From Candidatus Aenigmatarchaeota archaeon (lineage in GTDB: Archaea; Aenigmatarchaeota; Aenigmatarchaeia; QMZP01), in assembly GCA_016782405.1 (NCBI GenBank), contig JADHYO010000002.1, forward strand, positions 1 through 41,093: a stretch of DNA of 41,093 nt. The letters run 5' to 3'. The notes under the pieces were generated by a model, which was not told where the DNA came from, searched no databases, and was given only the letters and a program-made list of their open reading frames with translations. Position numbers and translations under genes: made by a program. Positions 8,394-14,454 of this stretch are shown here, in pieces; within the stretch, counting starts at the first letter, position 1; the number at the start of each line of letters is the position of its first letter.

Positions 8394-8439
8394 ACCGTGT
8401 TGTCGTAGGTTCGAGCCCTACCCGAGGCGCTTATCCAAC

Positions 8440-9258
8440 CTAAGGAAAACCAAGCTCAAGTTGAATGGGGAAATGGTCTGATGGGCTTTGCTCCTTGCCG
8501 TCCTTTCTTTTGTATGTTGAATTCATCACCGAATAATTCTTAAGAAAAGGCTTCAGTCCAGGGGAAACAAAGAAATGATCTATCTGTGGGCTCTGCGCCC
8601 AGCCTAGCCAGTTGGCGTGCGTCGGCTGCTTGTTCCCAAAATGCCCAGCAGCGTCAATAAAATACTTGCTAAGTTCCTTACCACAACCAGCCACATCCAC
8701 ATTCCTCCCAGGGAGAATGTCTGTATTCATATCCCCGAACAGTATAATCCCGTCTTTGTACTGTTCAGGAAACTGTTTTTTGAGCAAACCCATCAACGCA
8801 GCACCTTCCTTTTTCTTGTGTTTCTGGTCCATTGTTGGATCAAGATGTGTGCAGATCAAAATCAATCGTTTCTCCCCAACAACAACCCTTGCCCACACAT
8901 AAGTTGACCACAAATTATTCCCCTTCATCGCAGTCCCGTTGTCCTCAATCTTTCCCCATCCCTGCTCCTCAACAGTGATCCTGGGGGAAACTGCAAGCAC
9001 ATTTATGATCCCCCAGTAAGGCTCGTGTGATTCAGGATAAGCAATAATATTGTAATCCCCACCAAAAGCCCTGGAGAACTGCCCCAAGTTATCAGCTGTA
9101 AACTCCTGTAACCCAAAAACATCTGCTTTTGCCTTTTTGATAACAGAAAAAACCTTTTCCTTGCGGTATTTCCAAGCCACAAGCGGATCTTTATAGCGTT
9201 CAATCACACCTTTATGGTCAGCCAGCACGTTATACGAAAGCAATTTCAGTGAATGCAT
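8440..9258 (-). CDS. endonuclease/exonuclease/phosphatase (EEP) family hydrolase
   Basis: A 272-residue single-domain protein with the EEP motifs in order: LSYNVLAD near the N-terminus, DVFGLQEF (metal-binding Glu), LICTHLDP, GDMNTDILPG (Asp-Met-Asn), SPQIDHFF and the terminal SDHFPI (catalytic His). This fold contains DNA repair nucleases, RNA deadenylases and phosphodiesterases. The substrate cannot be told from sequence alone; LSYNVLAD is somewhat like the start of CCR4-type or carbon catabolite-like members. No signal peptide is seen. It lies between the two tRNA genes on the opposite strand. Confidence 0.8.
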   Translation of the reverse strand: MHSLKLLSYNVLADHKGVIERYKDPLVAWKYRKEKVFSVIKKAKADVFGLQEFTADNLGQFSRAFGGDYNIIAYPESHEPYWGIINVLAVSPRITVEEQGWGKIEDNGTAMKGNNLWSTYVWARVVVGEKRLILICTHLDPTMDQKHKKKEGAALMGLLKKQFPEQYKDGIILFGDMNTDILPGRNVDVAGCGKELSKYFIDAAGHFGNKQPTHANWLGWAQSPQIDHFFVSPGLKPFLKNYSVMNSTYKRKDGKEQSPSDHFPIQLELGFP

Positions 9259-9317
9259 ACCAATCCCTTATCCATTTCTACGCACCAAACCCTTAAATTG
9301 CTTCCCCTAACCCCTTG

Positions 9318-9331
9318 CTTTTTAATATATT
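9318..9331 (+). promoter_or_regulatory. TATA-like element before tRNA-Phe
   Basis: The AT-rich run CTTTTTAATATATT is centred about 33 bases before the first base of tRNA-Phe, consistent with a tRNA promoter. Confidence 0.4.
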
Positions 9332-9393
9332 CAGCCAAATCAATTACATTAAACAGTGGGGCGGTAGCTCAATGGGAGAGCACCAGACTGAAG

Positions 9394-9408
9394 CCTTTTT
9401 AGGTTGAA
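9394..9408 (+). other. anticodon-loop (37/38) intron of tRNA-Phe (15 bases)
   Basis: The span between the anticodon stem halves is 22 bases and must lose 15 to give a 7-base loop; the 37/38 position gives loop CTGAAG plus A. The segment folds with AGCCT (9392-9396) against AGGTT (9401-9405), but I could not draw a perfect 4-bp central BHB helix, so the motif is relaxed or the exact cut is off by a base or two. Confidence 0.7.
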
Positions 9409-9424
9409 ATCTGGGTGTTGTGAG

Positions 9425-9453
9425 AAGGTGAAAGGAAACTCTCACCTCACAAA
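9425..9453 (+). other. 53/54 intron of tRNA-Phe (29 bases)
   Basis: This interrupts the border of T-stem and T-loop. The BHB is clean: central helix TGTG (9419-9422) with CACA (9448-9451), 5' bulge A-G-A (9423-9425) and 3' bulge A-A-T (9452-9454). The inner stem is AGGTGA (9426-9431) with TCACCT (9442-9447). Joining G9424 to T9454 directly yields GTGAG followed by TTCGA, as a T-arm requires. Confidence 0.82.
9435..9446 (+). repeat. direct repeat, copy 1 (inside tRNA-Phe 53/54 intron)
   Basis: GAAACTCTCACC, identical to 9486-9497. This copy contains a decoy of the 3' T-stem strand CTCAC inside an intron. Confidence 0.85.
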
Positions 9454-9459
9454 TTCGAT

Positions 9460-9490
9460 ACCTTAACGGAGAAATCCGTTATCGAGAAAC
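9460..9490 (+). other. T-loop intron of tRNA-Phe (about 31 bases, near 59/60)
   Basis: The 7-base T-loop needs six bases from TTCGAT (9454-9459) plus T9491. A near-BHB exists: TTC (9454-9456) pairs with GAA (9486-9488), with 5' bulge around 9458-9460 and 3' bulge A-C-T (9489-9491). The inside is a strong hairpin TAACGGA-GAAA-TCCGTTA (9464-9481). A 58/59 placement one base to the left is also possible. Confidence 0.7.
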
Positions 9491-10240
9491 TCTCACCCGT
9501 CCCACTTGTTTTTTAATTATTGATTCTGAGTATAGTTGAACCTTACCTTTAGCGTAAATGTCTCTACATCTTGCCACTTTTAGTAAATGTTTTGGGTTAT
9601 TAAAACCTATCAATTTCATCCATTTTTCTAAATTTCTTTTTCCGTTCAGATCTATTTTATACCCAACATGTTTTTTCCCAGTGCCATCATCAACTATATC
9701 AACATATCTACAAAATGAAAACCCCAAACAATTCAACTCAAATGCAACTTGCTGTATAATGGTTTCACTTTTCAATTTCATGGTTATGGTTGGATAATAT
9801 TTGTATTTTTTATGCCTCTTCTTGAGAGCCAAAGAACCATCGGTATCGTATAAACCCCTAACAAACGGTACTATAAATTTTTTATTTTTTAGTATTATTT
9901 CAGGAATTTTTATATCATTCTTTGGACCTATATTCATTCCCACATCTTTCAGAAAATTAAATAAACCCTTTGATTGGCACCTAACAAAGATAACATTCTG
10001 ATCATTTCTCTGAAAAAGGGTAACATTCATATTGAAGAGTACTTTAAACAATGGAATAATCTTAGACTCAAAGTGAGCTCTATCGTTTATAGAATGACCA
10101 ACAATCTCTATCAACCTTCTTCGTTTATTTTTAGGATCAGTGAAGTCATAAACAGAACCATCACCAATTAAAATCCCTAGAAATTCAGCAAATTCAGGCG
10201 TCATCTTCTTTGGTAATTTCAATTTCATCGCCTTGTTCAT
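9479..10240 (-). CDS. LAGLIDADG homing endonuclease, antisense to tRNA-Phe 3' end
   Basis: A 253-residue single-chain LAGLIDADG protein with two motifs, EFLGILIGDG (about 19-28) and PFVRGLYDTDG (about 125-135). Both carry the acidic residue needed for metal-dependent cleavage, so it may be active. Its last codons and stop run antisense through the final T-loop intron and 3' exon of tRNA-Phe (9479-9504). It is therefore not an intron-encoded gene in the usual sense, but it sits exactly at an intron-rich tRNA. The gene is AT-richer than its neighbours, suggesting a mobile origin. Met5 is an alternative start. Confidence 0.85.
   Translation of the reverse strand: MNKAMKLKLPKKMTPEFAEFLGILIGDGSVYDFTDPKNKRRRLIEIVGHSINDRAHFESKIIPLFKVLFNMNVTLFQRNDQNVIFVRCQSKGLFNFLKDVGMNIGPKNDIKIPEIILKNKKFIVPFVRGLYDTDGSLALKKRHKKYKYYPTITMKLKSETIIQQVAFELNCLGFSFCRYVDIVDDGTGKKHVGYKIDLNGKRNLEKWMKLIGFNNPKHLLKVARCRDIYAKGKVQLYSESIIKKQVGRVRVSR
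9486..9497 (+). repeat. direct repeat, copy 2 (end of T-loop intron and 3' exon of tRNA-Phe)
   Basis: GAAACTCTCACC, identical to 9435-9446. It spans the 3' end of the last intron, the true 3' T-stem strand and the first acceptor base. Confidence 0.85.
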
Positions 10241-10324
10241 TACGCTTAAATGTGGGGTATATTTTAATTTGAATTTTCATCACCTTATAGATTTCTAAAC
10301 TATATATATTATAGTGCTTTAACC

Positions 10325-10333
10325 TTTATAAAG
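10325..10333 (+). promoter_or_regulatory. TATA box of winged-helix/EndA operon
   Basis: TTTATAAAG, with TATAAA ending 24 bases before the ATG at 10356, so a leaderless mRNA is likely. The 115-base gap also holds the divergent AT-rich promoter region of the LAGLIDADG gene. Confidence 0.55.
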
Positions 10334-10355
10334 ATTTCTATGGTATAGTATACAT

Positions 10356-10562
10356 ATGCCCAAGAAAAAGGATTTCCCCCCAGACAGATATCAAGAGGAA
10401 ATACTGAAGATTCTCAAGGAAGAGCCTTTCATGTCCACATCAGAAATCTGCCACAAACTGAATATGGGATACGAAACAGGGCTTAAATACACAAACCAAC
10501 TATTCAATATAAACAGGATAAAACTAAAGAAAGTAGGTAATAGAAGATTTTGGTATTTGTGA
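10356..10562 (+). CDS. small winged-helix protein
   Basis: A 68-residue protein with a helix-turn-helix core (EEILKILKEEPFMSTSEICHKLNM, written here as the pattern from residue 14 to 37) and a C-terminal beta wing (IKLKKVGNRRFWYL). It is of MarR or ArsR-like single-domain size. It lies 4 bases upstream of the EndA gene and is probably co-transcribed with it. It might be an autoregulator or an RNA/DNA-binding partner; there is no direct evidence for either. Highly basic at both ends. Confidence 0.6.
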   Translation: MPKKKDFPPDRYQEEILKILKEEPFMSTSEICHKLNMGYETGLKYTNQLFNINRIKLKKVGNRRFWYL

Positions 10563-10566
10563 TACC

Positions 10567-11145
10567 ATGCCAAAGAAAATCCCCGAAAAAGAAGCGAAGG
10601 CAAAGTATGCCAAGGAGAAACCAGCAGCCGCAAGGCTGCTCACCAACAAGGTTTTTGTCCCCAAGAACTTCGATCCTTTACTGGAAAAGAATTATGGCAA
10701 ACATTTGAGAGGTGGCCTAGAGCTCGGTCTTGTTGAAGCCCTCTATTTGCTAGAAAAAGGAAAAATAAACATTTCCAAGGAAGGAAAAAAAGTCACGTTC
10801 CAAAAGCTGTTAGAACATGCCCTGAAAAAAGACAAAAGAATCCACGAGAAGCTGGCGGTATATAGCGACCTCCGCGACCGCGGACTTGTAGTCAAGACAG
10901 GCTTCAAATTCGGTTGCGACTTCCGCGTTTACCAGCGAGGCGTCGGGGTTAAGCGCGGTCCAAAAGCCCCAGGAGAACATACAAAATGGATTGTCTACGC
11001 TGTCCCTGAAGATTACAAATGTTCCTTCCAGGAACTATCCCGTGCCGTTAGATTGGCACATTCAATCCGGGCTAGAATGTTGTGGGCACTTGTTGATAAT
11101 GAGGCTGATGTCACATTCTTCGAAGTGATGCGTCTCAAACCTTAA
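10567..11145 (+). CDS. endA: tRNA-splicing endonuclease homolog lacking the catalytic Lys
   Basis: A 192-residue protein of the archaeal EndA fold: N-terminal domain with LELGLVEALYLLEKGKI (51-67), then the catalytic domain with DLRDRGLVVKTGFKFGCDF (101-119). Of the catalytic Tyr-His-Lys triad, Tyr122 (FRVYQRG) and His138 (PGEHTKW) are present. The Lys expected in the V-R-K-K block is Ala169 (SIRARM), with Arg170 next to it. The Tyr-to-His loop is 15 residues, longer than the 9 I recall in the M. jannaschii enzyme. EndA cuts BHB introns from pre-tRNA. This copy may be a structural subunit of a heterotetramer or a variant enzyme. Followed by S17e. Confidence 0.85.
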   Translation: MPKKIPEKEAKAKYAKEKPAAARLLTNKVFVPKNFDPLLEKNYGKHLRGGLELGLVEALYLLEKGKINISKEGKKVTFQKLLEHALKKDKRIHEKLAVYSDLRDRGLVVKTGFKFGCDFRVYQRGVGVKRGPKAPGEHTKWIVYAVPEDYKCSFQELSRAVRLAHSIRARMLWALVDNEADVTFFEVMRLKP

Positions 11146-11169
11146 AAAACCTTATGAGAGGAAAACGTT

Positions 11170-11370
11170 ATGGGAAGAATAAAAAGCGTTGCTATCAAGA
11201 CACTGGGAAACGACCTAATAGCCAAACACGGCAAGCGTTTCTCAGATAATTTTGATACAAATAAGAAGGTCCTAAGGGAAGTGAAGCCAATAGAATCAAA
11301 GTATGTTCGCAACGTCCTCGCCGGTTATATTACCAGAAGGGTCCAGATATTGAAGAGAAGGGAAATCTGA
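11170..11370 (+). CDS. rps17e: 30S ribosomal protein S17e
   Basis: A 66-residue protein matching archaeal S17e in length and sequence: MGRIKSVAIKTLGNDLI, then FSDNFDTNKKVL, then SKYVRNVLAGYITRRVQ. This protein is shared by archaea and eukaryotes and absent from bacteria, which fixes the window as archaeal. It lies 24 bases after EndA, probably in the same operon, and ends with a short T-run that could serve as a terminator. Confidence 0.93.
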   Translation: MGRIKSVAIKTLGNDLIAKHGKRFSDNFDTNKKVLREVKPIESKYVRNVLAGYITRRVQILKRREI

Positions 11371-11399
11371 TTTTTATTCCTGCACACCAATATAAACAC

Positions 11400-12485
11400 A
11401 TGAACCTTCTTGACATCGCCAAACCCGCCCCCATAATCCAGTGGGATGAGTCAGTATCAAAGGCAGCCTCCAGTATGCAGCGGCAAGGTGTGCAGGATGC
11501 ATTTGTTTTTCAAGGAAAAGAACTGAAAGGAATGCTGAGCGCCGCGGACCTGGTAAAAAGGAATGTCAACAACCCTGACCGCGTCCAGATCTCAGGTCTG
11601 AAAGGTTTAGTTAGGCCAGTCAACACCTTCCCAATGGAAGCAGATGTTGCAGAGCTGCTCCGCTTCCTCCTGCTCCATGACATTACTTCTGTTCCCCTGA
11701 AAAGCGGCAAGAAATACTACATAATACCAAAGCTCAGACTGCTCTCTCTTATAGGCAGGGATATCCTGAAAGGCAAGAAAGCATCTGACGTAATGTTTTT
11801 CCCCTACACTATTTCACCAGAAGACCAGCTCTCAGTGGCGCACTCAATAATGAGGCAATCCAGTGTCCGCAGACTGGTAATACTGAAAAATAGAAGGGCA
11901 GAAGGAATAGTTGAAACCATGGACATTCTCAAAACAGATATTAACAAAAAAAGAATGCGCGCAGGGGAGAAAGTTGGGGAAAAAATTGCGTTAAAGGGAA
12001 TACCCGCATCCTCCCTCATGCAGAAGGTGTTCCTAAAGGTCAGTCCCCAGGAACCCCTGGAGAACGTAGTGAAAAAAATGCTCTCCTCAGGAGCCACCAC
12101 AGTAGTAGTCGAGGACGAGAAGTTCCTCGGGATTATAACCCCTGCCACTATACTGAAGCTTGCTGGCAGGAAGGTAGCCGGCGTCTATGTCAGCATTTCA
12201 GGCCAGCAGAAAGAGGGCCCATTCATCCGGGCTGTAATAGATGAGCAGCTCCGGAACGAAATCAAGAAGCTGGGGAAGTTCATCCCAATCGATTACCTGG
12301 CATTCCATATAGACCGCTACAAAGAAAAGGGGAAGCGGGTGAAGTATTCACTGAAAGCCCGCTTAATAACAGAGAAGGGAATGTTTTTTGCTGATGACCA
12401 CGCCTGGGACATTACCCAGGCAGTGAGTGGGGTTTTGGCAAAACTCGAGAGAGAAGTAATCAAAAGAAAAGAGCGTCACAGGTGA
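11400..12485 (+). CDS. four-CBS protein with C-terminal ribosome-hibernation (HPF-like) domain
   Basis: A 361-residue protein. Residues 1-257 form four CBS motifs (about 1-56, 65-125, 126-180, 203-257), recognised by repeats such as SVAHSIMRQSSVRRLVIL and PLENVVKKMLSSGATTVVV. Residues about 261-361 look like an HPF/RaiA (S30AE) domain: a beta-alpha-beta start, then KYSLKARLITEKGMFFADDHAWDIT and a basic helix LAKLEREVIKRKER. CBS pairs usually bind adenine nucleotides, so a nucleotide-sensing ribosome dimerisation or silencing factor is a good inference. Its place next to the S17e gene supports a ribosomal role. Own start 29 bases downstream of S17e. Confidence 0.7.
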   Translation: MNLLDIAKPAPIIQWDESVSKAASSMQRQGVQDAFVFQGKELKGMLSAADLVKRNVNNPDRVQISGLKGLVRPVNTFPMEADVAELLRFLLLHDITSVPLKSGKKYYIIPKLRLLSLIGRDILKGKKASDVMFFPYTISPEDQLSVAHSIMRQSSVRRLVILKNRRAEGIVETMDILKTDINKKRMRAGEKVGEKIALKGIPASSLMQKVFLKVSPQEPLENVVKKMLSSGATTVVVEDEKFLGIITPATILKLAGRKVAGVYVSISGQQKEGPFIRAVIDEQLRNEIKKLGKFIPIDYLAFHIDRYKEKGKRVKYSLKARLITEKGMFFADDHAWDITQAVSGVLAKLEREVIKRKERHR

Positions 12486-12495
12486 CTGGCACACA

Positions 12496-12504
12496 TTTAT
12501 AAAG
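12496..12504 (+). promoter_or_regulatory. TATA box of signal peptidase/TFS operon
   Basis: TTTATAAAG lies 62 bases before the likely ATG at 12566. This implies a transcript leader of about 35 bases, consistent with the Shine-Dalgarno AGGTGA at 12558-12563, unlike the leaderless genes elsewhere in the window. Confidence 0.5.
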
Positions 12505-12565
12505 CCTTGCCCTTATTAACCTTATTAATAAACACAAAAAACCCTGTTGTAATGTTCAGGTGATT

Positions 12566-13060
12566 ATGAAAATAAAAGAGCCCTATTCTACTGTGTTATA
12601 TATTGTTCTAGGCGTGTTGCTTGCCTTTGGGATAAACCAAGGCCTGGCCCTAGCACTTTCAACAGACCTCCCCATTGTTGCAGTGGAATCAAAGTCCATG
12701 CTCCCCACATTTGATCAAGGAGACGTCCTCTTCCTCCAGGGTCAGCCATCCTATGAAATCGGTGACATCATCGTATTCACTCCAACACCAGGAGCAACCC
12801 CAGTAGTCCACAGAATAATAATAATCAACCCTGACGGTACCTATCAAACCAAAGGCGATGCCAACAGAAGCCAGCTCCCGTTTGAAAAGGAAATCCACAT
12901 TGAACAAATCCACGGTAAAGTAGTCCTTATAGCCCCTTACCTGGGATGGGTAAAGATAGGAATCACCCAATACATAGTCCCTAACATACTTGCCCTTGCA
13001 GGGATAGTAGTATTTCTATACTTAATGATAATCGGTATTAGAAAAGTGTGGAGGTCATAA
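12566..13060 (+). CDS. archaeal signal peptidase I (Sec11-type)
   Basis: About 164 residues, with membrane spans at the N-terminus (about 9-32) and C-terminus (about 139-161). Between them are the S26B motifs: SKSMLPTF with nucleophile Ser44, VVHRII with His82 in place of the bacterial Lys, and YQTKGDAN with Asp98. It removes Sec signal peptides outside the membrane. I chose ATG 12566 because AGGTGA stands immediately upstream; an in-frame GTG at 12560 would overlap that site. It is followed by TFS with a one-base gap. Its substrates may include exported proteins in this window, although lipoproteins and class III pilins use other peptidases. Confidence 0.85.
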   Translation: MKIKEPYSTVLYIVLGVLLAFGINQGLALALSTDLPIVAVESKSMLPTFDQGDVLFLQGQPSYEIGDIIVFTPTPGATPVVHRIIIINPDGTYQTKGDANRSQLPFEKEIHIEQIHGKVVLIAPYLGWVKIGITQYIVPNILALAGIVVFLYLMIIGIRKVWRS

Positions 13061-13061
13061 A

Positions 13062-13388
13062 ATGGATTTCTGTAAAAAATGCGGCTCACTTATGATCGGG
13101 AAGGAAATAAATAAAAAGACAGTGCTAGTGTGCAGAAGTTGTGGTTTCACACTCAAGAAATACCGCCCACTCAAAATCCAGGAAATTATTACAAAAACCC
13201 CACTGGAAAGCGAAGTTGTTATTATTGAAAAAAACGAAGAATTCCTCCCAACAACCAAGGCAGAGTGCCCAAAGTGCAGAAACAAACAAGCCCTCTGGTG
13301 GCTCCAGCAGACCCGCTCAGCTGATGAAGCACCAACACTCTTCCTCAGGTGCGTAAAATGCCGCCACTCCTGGCGTGAGTATGGTTAA
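13062..13388 (+). CDS. tfs: transcription factor S (TFIIS-like RNA cleavage factor)
   Basis: A 108-residue protein with two zinc ribbons: Cys4, Cys7, Cys24, Cys27 in the N-terminal one and Cys69, Cys72, Cys97, Cys100 in the C-terminal one. The C-terminal ribbon carries the signature QTRSADEAPT, where Asp88-Glu89 are the acidic pair that reaches the RNA polymerase active site to stimulate cleavage of backtracked transcripts. Length and order match archaeal TFS. The acidic pair is intact, so it is an active TFS rather than an inhibitory paralog. Co-transcribed with the signal peptidase gene. Confidence 0.92.
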   Translation: MDFCKKCGSLMIGKEINKKTVLVCRSCGFTLKKYRPLKIQEIITKTPLESEVVIIEKNEEFLPTTKAECPKCRNKQALWWLQQTRSADEAPTLFLRCVKCRHSWREYG

Positions 13389-13392
13389 CACA

Positions 13393-14409
13393 TCACAAAA
13401 ATATCAAGAACCCAATCAAGCAAATCAAAATCTCAATTCCTATTAGTCTTATTGTGATACCCTTCTCAGTATACTTCCCCTTCCTAAGGAAGAAATGTGT
13501 AAGCGAGTAAATGTGCTGGTAGCGCGACTTCAATGTTCCGTCCTCCTGAAGAATACCAAGAGAGGAAACCGCAAACCTTCCCCTTAGTTTTAGGAATGCC
13601 TCAATAATCCAGGGAATGTAAATGAAAATCCCAAACTTCTCGGCATTACCGATAATAACAGCAGTGACAAACCCAGCCCCTATAAGATATGTCAAGGAAT
13701 CGCCAGGGAGGATTCTTGCAGGATACCAGTTATATGCCAAGAAAGCCAATAGCGCAGCCGCCAAACCGAAGGAAATAACAGCACCCTCGACACGCCCTGC
13801 AAGGAAGAGATAAATCCCGAGAGAAATACTGGCCACTAGGCCCAGCCCAGCCTCCAGACCATTAAACCCTGCAAGCATGTTATTGACATTGCTAACAACA
13901 ATCACTGCAATAGGTACAAAAACAAGCGGAAACAGAATACCAACATCCACTGCCCCAATAAAAGGAAGAACAAGATCACTCGCACCTGCTGAAATAACCA
14001 TCAATGGGACAGCCCCAGCCAAGGTCATAACAGGTTTCACCCACTGCCTCAGACCAAGGCGATATTCGTTAGTTCCAGTCCTCGCTATTTTTTGAGTTTG
14101 CTTGATGTTGAGATCATCCAGAATCCCCACCAGAGAAATGATAAGTATGGTAGAGGATGCAGCCAACAGTATAGTAAGATTGGCTGGCCCTTTGAGAAGA
14201 AACGTATTCAACGCAATATAAACCATCATCCCAGCCAGAAGCCCAAAAGCCACTGGAAGGCCGCCAGAGCTGGGCAGCAGTGGCTTCCCTTCCTTTTGTT
14301 GGTCAATCCCCACAATGTTTGAGCTCTTCAGGAATTCCATGAACCTTGGAACAACCACAAGCCCAGAGAAAAACGATACCACAAACACCAGTATAATAAC
14401 CTCTATCAT
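13393..14409 (-). CDS. UDP-GlcNAc:polyprenyl/dolichyl-phosphate GlcNAc-1-P transferase (AglH/GPT family)
   Basis: A 338-residue protein with about ten membrane spans. Family motifs appear in order: SSGGLPVAFGL, GILDDLNIKQTQK (Asp-Asp pair on a cytosolic loop), NVNNMLAGFNGLEAGLG and PGDSLTYLIGA. The enzyme moves a HexNAc-1-phosphate from a UDP-sugar to a lipid carrier, the first step of a lipid-linked oligosaccharide. It therefore opens the glycan island. A TATA-like AAATATTTATAATAAC lies about 25 bases upstream, giving it a promoter separate from the genes at 14455 and beyond. Sugar specificity is inferred. Confidence 0.85.
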   Translation of the reverse strand: MIEVIILVFVVSFFSGLVVVPRFMEFLKSSNIVGIDQQKEGKPLLPSSGGLPVAFGLLAGMMVYIALNTFLLKGPANLTILLAASSTILIISLVGILDDLNIKQTQKIARTGTNEYRLGLRQWVKPVMTLAGAVPLMVISAGASDLVLPFIGAVDVGILFPLVFVPIAVIVVSNVNNMLAGFNGLEAGLGLVASISLGIYLFLAGRVEGAVISFGLAAALLAFLAYNWYPARILPGDSLTYLIGAGFVTAVIIGNAEKFGIFIYIPWIIEAFLKLRGRFAVSSLGILQEDGTLKSRYQHIYSLTHFFLRKGKYTEKGITIRLIGIEILICLIGFLIFL

Positions 14410-14454
14410 ACCAGTATTGTTGCCTATTGTTATTATAAATATTTATCCAATTCG

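Larger units (their letters stand above)
8315..8429 (+). tRNA. tRNA-Asn(GUU) with two introns
   Basis: The acceptor stem GCCTCGG (8315-8321) pairs perfectly with CCGAGGC (8422-8428), with discriminator G8429 and no encoded CCA. The T-arm is GTAGG-TTCGAGC-CCTAC (8405-8421). The anticodon stem is CACGG (8369-8373) with CCGTG (8395-8399), and the loop CTGTTA carries anticodon GTT (Asn). The D-stem is GCTC (8324-8327) with GAGC (8364-8367). Removing 8336-8363 and 8380-8393 leaves exactly 73 bases with every arm of standard length. It is convergent with the EEP hydrolase gene. Confidence 0.93.
9358..9504 (+). tRNA. tRNA-Phe(GAA) with three apparent introns
   Basis: The acceptor stem GGGGCGG (9358-9364) pairs with CCGTCCC (9497-9503, one G-U); discriminator A9504, no encoded CCA. 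The D-arm is GCTC-AATGGGA-GAGC (9367-9381). The anticodon stem is CCAGA (9383-9387) with TCTGG (9410-9414) and the loop begins CTGAAG, anticodon GAA. The T-stem is GTGAG (9420-9424) with CTCAC (9492-9496). TTCGAT for the T-loop sits alone at 9454-9459. Removing 9394-9408, 9425-9453 and 9460-9490 leaves exactly 72 bases with standard arms. The last 26 bases overlap the antisense LAGLIDADG gene. Confidence 0.88.

Noticed and set aside
9358-9504. tRNA-Phe as a decayed pseudogene
   Set aside because: Acceptor, D, anticodon and T stems are all intact and removal of the three inserts gives an exact 72-base tRNA; decay would not preserve this.
9479-10240. LAGLIDADG gene as an ordinary intron-encoded endonuclease of tRNA-Phe
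   Set aside because: It lies on the opposite strand, and the tRNA is complete at 9504 without including the gene.
10254-10298. Upstream extension or frameshifted start of the LAGLIDADG gene
   Set aside because: An overlapping frame from an upstream ATG runs only about 29 codons and stops; the annotated frame already starts naturally before the first motif.
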